Assembly: GCA_964471755.1 (NCBI GenBank)
Contig: CAYYJM010000113.1
Span: 1 to 18,213 of the forward strand
Direction of reading: 5' to 3'
Length of the DNA stretch: 18,213 nt
From: CAYYJM01 sp964471755
GTDB taxonomy: Bacteria; Planctomycetota; Planctomycetia; Gemmatales; Gemmataceae
Position 1 is the stretch's first letter; each line of letters begins with the position of its first letter. The notes under the pieces were generated by a model that made no database searches, had not been told where the DNA came from, and saw only the letters and a list, made by a program, of their open reading frames with translations. Both the position numbers and the translations under genes were made by a program. Positions 15,546-18,213 of this stretch are shown here, piece by piece.

Positions 15546-16316
15546 CACCTTGCCCTCGTCTCGTCCCTCCTGACGTCCCTCCTGGCGTCCCTCGTTGCGC
15601 ACCTCACGCATGGTAATGGATTCGTTCATGTTCAGTCCCTTGAGCCCCGCCTTCCACAGGTCGCGTGTTTGGGTCAACTCGGCGAAGACGATGGCGATGT
15701 CGATCAATGTCCGCCGCCAGTTGTCATCCGCCATCGGCTCAACGATTCGTCGCCAGTGCGCGACCACATCGGCCGTTTGTCCCGTCGCCAGGGGCACCCA
15801 GGCGAGGATGCCCTTCGATAGCCGATTGTCCTCAATCGCCTCCAGCAGAGCAACCGGGTTTTCGCGCGACAGCACCCGCACCTTCGGCCGGAACACGACC
15901 GTCGGCTCATCGTCCTCATCCTCGTCGTCCTCGTGGGACTGCCACGCGAGTTCTTCCGGTCCCGCTGTCAGGAAGATCAGGCCGACCGAGAAGCAGTAGC
16001 GATCTTGCTGATACGGCCCGTGCCGCACTTCACGTCGGAATCGGCCGATGTATTCCAGCGAACGGTCGAGGGCGTCGGCATCGGCGTCGGTAAAAAGTTC
16101 CACGACCGTCACCCGTGGCGGTCGCGAACCCTCGGCGTGGATCGACTCGGCGATGGTATCGCAGTGTCGGTCCGGCTCGCCCGGCCGAGGTGCGCTCTGT
16201 GAATCGAGCCACCGACTGAAAGCGACCTTCGCCGACCGCTTCAGAAAGAGCCAGCGAAGCGTACCTTCCGGATCGGCCTTCACGGCGTGACGGGCGGCCT
16301 GGTCGAAATCGTTCAT
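15372..16316 (-). CDS. Rpn-family-like (PD-(D/E)XK) putative nuclease
   Basis: 314 residues. The N-terminal 120 residues resemble planctomycete Rpn-like proteins: FDQAARHAVKADPEGTLRWLF, GEPDRHCDTIAE (D53), and VVELFTDADADALDRSLEYIGRF (E73), fitting the D..ExQ/ExK core of PD-(D/E)XK nucleases. The residue two after E73 is Phe, where I expect Gln or Lys, so catalysis may be weakened. An acidic run (129-137) lies in a loop. The C-terminal part has the family's EGRQEGRQEGRDEGK linker (242-256) and a ~57-residue helical tail. Rpn proteins are DNA nucleases tied to recombination and antiphage toxicity. The ATG overlaps the aminotransferase stop (ATGA, 16313-16316), implying translational coupling. 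A strong internal start at 15545 lies in the gene (see nested entry). Family membership is judged by recall of related proteins and motif spacing. Confidence 0.65.
   Translation of the reverse strand: MNDFDQAARHAVKADPEGTLRWLFLKRSAKVAFSRWLDSQSAPRPGEPDRHCDTIAESIHAEGSRPPRVTVVELFTDADADALDRSLEYIGRFRREVRHGPYQQDRYCFSVGLIFLTAGPEELAWQSHEDDEDEDDEPTVVFRPKVRVLSRENPVALLEAIEDNRLSKGILAWVPLATGQTADVVAHWRRIVEPMADDNWRRTLIDIAIVFAELTQTRDLWKAGLKGLNMNESITMREVRNEGRQEGRQEGRDEGKVMANRRALIRLLESRNPAGLPREVHDRVVAETNPNELERWFDLALTMDLATFRAAIGA
15562..15597. repeat. Three 12-nt tandem units encoding the EGRQ/EGRQ linker
   Basis: Units at 15562-15573, 15574-15585 and 15586-15597 read CGTCCCTCCTGA, CGTCCCTCCTGG and CGTCCCTCGTTG on the plus strand. 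On the coding (minus) strand each contains GAGGGACG. Copy number could vary in frame by slippage, changing linker length. Confidence 0.6.
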
Positions 16317-17425
16317 CGCCGGGCCAGACGCTGCAACACCTCGATACCGCGGTCCAGCACGCGATCGTCCGCCGCGTAACTGATGCGGAAGTGCGTATCG
16401 TGCCGCGAGAAGACCGTGCCCGGAATGATCAGCACCTTGTTGCGGATCGCCTCCTCGACGAACGCCGTGCCGCTGCCCGGAGCCTTCGGGAAGATGTAGA
16501 ACGCTCCCTCCGGCTTGATCACCTCGTAGTGATCCTTCAGGCCGGCGTGGATGCGGTCCCGCTTTCGGCGATAGTCCGCGACGTGCTGGCTGACGTCCGT
16601 ATCCCAGGCCACGACGCCCGCGTACTGGACCATGCTCGGCGCACAGACGAACGAGAACTGCTGGAGCTTGATCATCTCCTGAATCAGAGCCGCCGGGCCA
16701 TGCGCGAAGCCGAGTCGCCAGCCGGTCATGCCGTACGACTTGCTGAAGCCGTCGATGACCAGCACGTCCGGATTGTACTTCGCCGGGCCGACGAACGGCG
16801 CGTCGTAGCAGAAGATGCGGTAGATCTCGTCGCTGATGAGCAGGACCCCCTTCTCCGCCGCAAGACGGGCCAGGTCGCGCAGTTGCGACTCGGGGATGAC
16901 GCGCCCGGTCGGGTTCGCCGGCGAGTTGACCAGGATCGCCTTCGTCTTCGGCGTGATCGCCGAGCGGACGCGGTCCACGTCGATACCGAAGTCCGGCATC
17001 AGATCGACGATGACCGGCGTCCCTCCGGCCAGGTTCACCAGGTGCGGATACATGACGAAGTACGGATCAAAGACGATCACCTCGTCGCCGGGATTGACCG
17101 TACACATCAGGGCCAGGACCAGTGCGCCGCTGGTGCCCGAGGTGATGAACAGCGACCGCTCCGCCTGGCCGAGTTCGGCCCGCACGGCCTGCTCGATCTT
17201 CCCGCGCAGTTCGGGGATGCCCTGGGTCAGGGTGTAGGCGTTGTGCCCGGTATCGATCGCTCGCTTCGCCGCGTCCTTGACGCCCTGTGGCACATCGAAA
17301 TCCGGCTGGCCGATACTCAGATTGATCGGATTCTCGATCGTCCGGGCCAGCTCGAACACCTTGCGGATGCCGGACGACTCGATCCGAGACATCCGCTCCG
17401 CGATCCACCGTTTCGCGTCACTCAT
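16313..17425 (-). CDS. Class I/II pyridoxal-phosphate aminotransferase
   Basis: 370 residues, cytosolic, complete. It transfers amino groups between an amino acid and a 2-oxoacid using PLP; the substrate pair cannot be read from the sequence. Fold type I aspartate-aminotransferase-like motifs: INLSIGQPDFDVP (34-46), SGTSGA (96-101) for PLP phosphate, NSPANPTG (167-174), SDE with D199 pairing the pyridine nitrogen, FSKSYGMTGWRLGF with Schiff-base K229, and HFRISY with R347, the substrate carboxylate Arg. The ATG at 17425 has GGAG (plus 17432-17435) 6 nt upstream, immediately beside the hairpin repeat. It is somewhat shorter than AspC (396). Its stop overlaps the start of the Rpn-like gene by 4 nt. 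kbl lies 130 nt upstream on the same strand, so both could serve amino-acid metabolism together. Confidence 0.93.
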   Translation of the reverse strand: MSDAKRWIAERMSRIESSGIRKVFELARTIENPINLSIGQPDFDVPQGVKDAAKRAIDTGHNAYTLTQGIPELRGKIEQAVRAELGQAERSLFITSGTSGALVLALMCTVNPGDEVIVFDPYFVMYPHLVNLAGGTPVIVDLMPDFGIDVDRVRSAITPKTKAILVNSPANPTGRVIPESQLRDLARLAAEKGVLLISDEIYRIFCYDAPFVGPAKYNPDVLVIDGFSKSYGMTGWRLGFAHGPAALIQEMIKLQQFSFVCAPSMVQYAGVVAWDTDVSQHVADYRRKRDRIHAGLKDHYEVIKPEGAFYIFPKAPGSGTAFVEEAIRNKVLIIPGTVFSRHDTHFRISYAADDRVLDRGIEVLQRLARR

Positions 17426-17434
17426 GCTTCACTC

Positions 17435-17553
17435 CAAAGGCGAGCCAAAGGCGAGCCCCCCACGAAAGTGGGGGGAGAAAAGGCGAGCCCCCCACGAAAC
17501 CGGGGGGAGTTCCCGACGACAAACTCCCCCCACTTTCGTGGGGGGCTCGCCTT
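17435..17553. repeat. Cluster of GGCGAG-hairpin repeats (two direct, one inverted, plus a partial copy)
   Basis: Unit 1 (17447-17477) and unit 2 (17479-17511) run in the plus direction; unit 3 (17522-17553) is inverted. Each has the foot AAAGGCGAG and a hairpin; units 1 and 3 form CCCCCCAC-GAAA-GTGGGGGG, an 8-bp stem closed by a GAAA (GNRA-type) tetraloop, followed by AG. Unit 2 has CC in place of GT, weakening the stem. A partial foot (CAAAGGCGAGCC) lies at 17435-17446. Units 1 and 3 can also pair with each other along their whole length. The cluster fills most of the 130-nt gap between kbl and the aminotransferase. On the minus strand unit 3 directly follows the kbl stop and ends in AGTTTGT, so it could terminate kbl transcription. 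REP/BIME-like. Confidence 0.9.
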
Positions 17554-17555
17554 CG

Positions 17556-18212
17556 TCAGGGGATTACCTTCAATTCCTTGCCGACGGCCGTGAACGCGGC
17601 GATGGCCCGGTCGATCTGCGCGCTGGTGTGGGCGGCCGACATCTGCATCCGGATGCGGGCCTGCCCCTGCGGGACAACCGGATAGCTGAAGCCGATGACG
17701 TAGATGCCGTGGCCGAGCAGCTTATCGGCCATCGTCGCGGCCAGGGCGGCGTCACCGAGCATGATCGGCAGAATCGGATGCTGGCCCGGCTTGATCGTGA
17801 AGCCCGCCTTTTCGAGACCCCCGCGCATCCGCTTCGCGTTGGCCGTCAGCTTGACGCGAAGATCGTCCGACGACGCGATCAGTTCCAGCGCCTTCGTCGC
17901 GGCCATGACGATCGGCGGCGGCAGCGCGTTGGAAAAGAGATACGGCCGGGAGCGCTGACGGAGGAAATCGACCAGTTCCTGACAGCCGGTCGTGAAGCCG
18001 CCGGCCGCTCCGCCGAGCGTCTTGCCGAGCGTGCTGGTGATGATGTCGATCCGATCGAGACACCCCTGCGCCTCGGCCGTGCCGCGACCGTTCGGGCCAA
18101 GGAACCCGGTGGCGTGGCTGTCATCGACCATGACCAGGGCGTCGTATTTGGCGGCGAGGTCGCAGATTTCCGGCAGCCGGGCCAGCGAGCCGTCCATGCT
18201 GAAGACGCCGTC
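17556..18212 (-). CDS. kbl: Glycine C-acetyltransferase (2-amino-3-ketobutyrate CoA ligase), N-terminus cut by window edge
   Basis: PLP enzyme of threonine breakdown: 2-amino-3-oxobutanoate plus CoA gives glycine and acetyl-CoA. The frame stays open to the right edge; residues before the ATG at 18197 (DGVFS) continue the family's DGVFSMDG motif, so that ATG is internal and about 45% of the protein lies outside. Visible motifs, numbered from that Met: ALVMVDDSHATGFLGPNGRG (20-39), TSTLGKTLGGAAGG with PLP lysine K59, RQRSRPYLFSNALPP, and near the C-terminus GFSYPVVPQGQARIRMQMSAAHT. These match E. coli Kbl almost residue for residue, which separates it from the related biotin and 5-aminolevulinate synthases. 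The threonine dehydrogenase partner (tdh) is not in the window. The gene is followed by the hairpin repeat cluster, then the aminotransferase. Confidence 0.94.
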   Translation of the reverse strand, partial: DGVFSMDGSLARLPEICDLAAKYDALVMVDDSHATGFLGPNGRGTAEAQGCLDRIDIITSTLGKTLGGAAGGFTTGCQELVDFLRQRSRPYLFSNALPPPIVMAATKALELIASSDDLRVKLTANAKRMRGGLEKAGFTIKPGQHPILPIMLGDAALAATMADKLLGHGIYVIGFSYPVVPQGQARIRMQMSAAHTSAQIDRAIAAFTAVGKELKVIP

Positions 18213-18213
18213 C

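Noticed and set aside
14458..17593. 371- and 400-codon plus-strand frames opposite the S41 protease and aminotransferase genes
   Set aside because: Antisense shadows with no motifs; the minus-strand proteins carry intact catalytic residues.
1..18213. CRISPR arrays, insertion-sequence transposases, prophage genes, rRNA
   Set aside because: None seen; the repeats present are short inverted hairpins without spacer periodicity and no transposase or phage protein motifs were recognised.

Overview
The window is GC-rich, gene-dense chromosomal DNA that reads like a planctomycete, most likely Gemmataceae-like. The reasons are the combination of a Tat-exported DUF1501 protein, two neutral-ceramidase-like proteins, a beta-helix secreted protein, a diadenylate-cyclase-domain protein with an unusual active-site motif, and GC-rich hairpin repeats between genes. 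This assignment rests on gene content recalled from the family literature, not on a search.

Layout from left to right: (1) 2-1312 (+), the 3' part of a neutral-ceramidase-like gene cut by the left edge. (2) 7728-1335 (-), three co-directional genes: a DisA_N-type cyclase-like protein, a DUF1501 exported protein, and a large DUF4062/STAND-ATPase/TPR protein. Gaps of 81 and 54 nt make co-transcription possible. (3) A 277-nt divergent region (7729-8005) with a hairpin and a doubtful small CxxC ORF, then pgm (8006-9667, +), which carries a 14-residue insertion relative to E. coli Pgm. (4) A perfect 27-bp inverted repeat between convergent genes, then a secreted beta-helix gene (9820-11871, -). 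(5) A second, full-length neutral-ceramidase-like gene (12000-13547, +), a 31-bp inverted repeat, and tRNA-Val(GAC) (-) with C at position 33. (6) A tight minus-strand run: kbl (cut by the right edge), a triple hairpin repeat, a class I aminotransferase, an Rpn-like nuclease-family gene that starts inside the aminotransferase stop codon (ATGA), and an S41 C-terminal processing protease.

Most of the window is housekeeping (Pgm, Kbl, aminotransferase, tRNA) or exported planctomycete-type hydrolases and proteases. The parts most worth a second look are: the Rpn-like gene with a well-placed internal Shine-Dalgarno and ATG that would make a 57-residue C-terminal protein, as in the intragenic antitoxins of Rpn nucleases; the cyclase-like/DUF1501/STAND cluster, a possible nucleotide-signalling or conflict module; and two hairpin repeat families sharing a GGCGAG foot, which look like REP/BIME elements.
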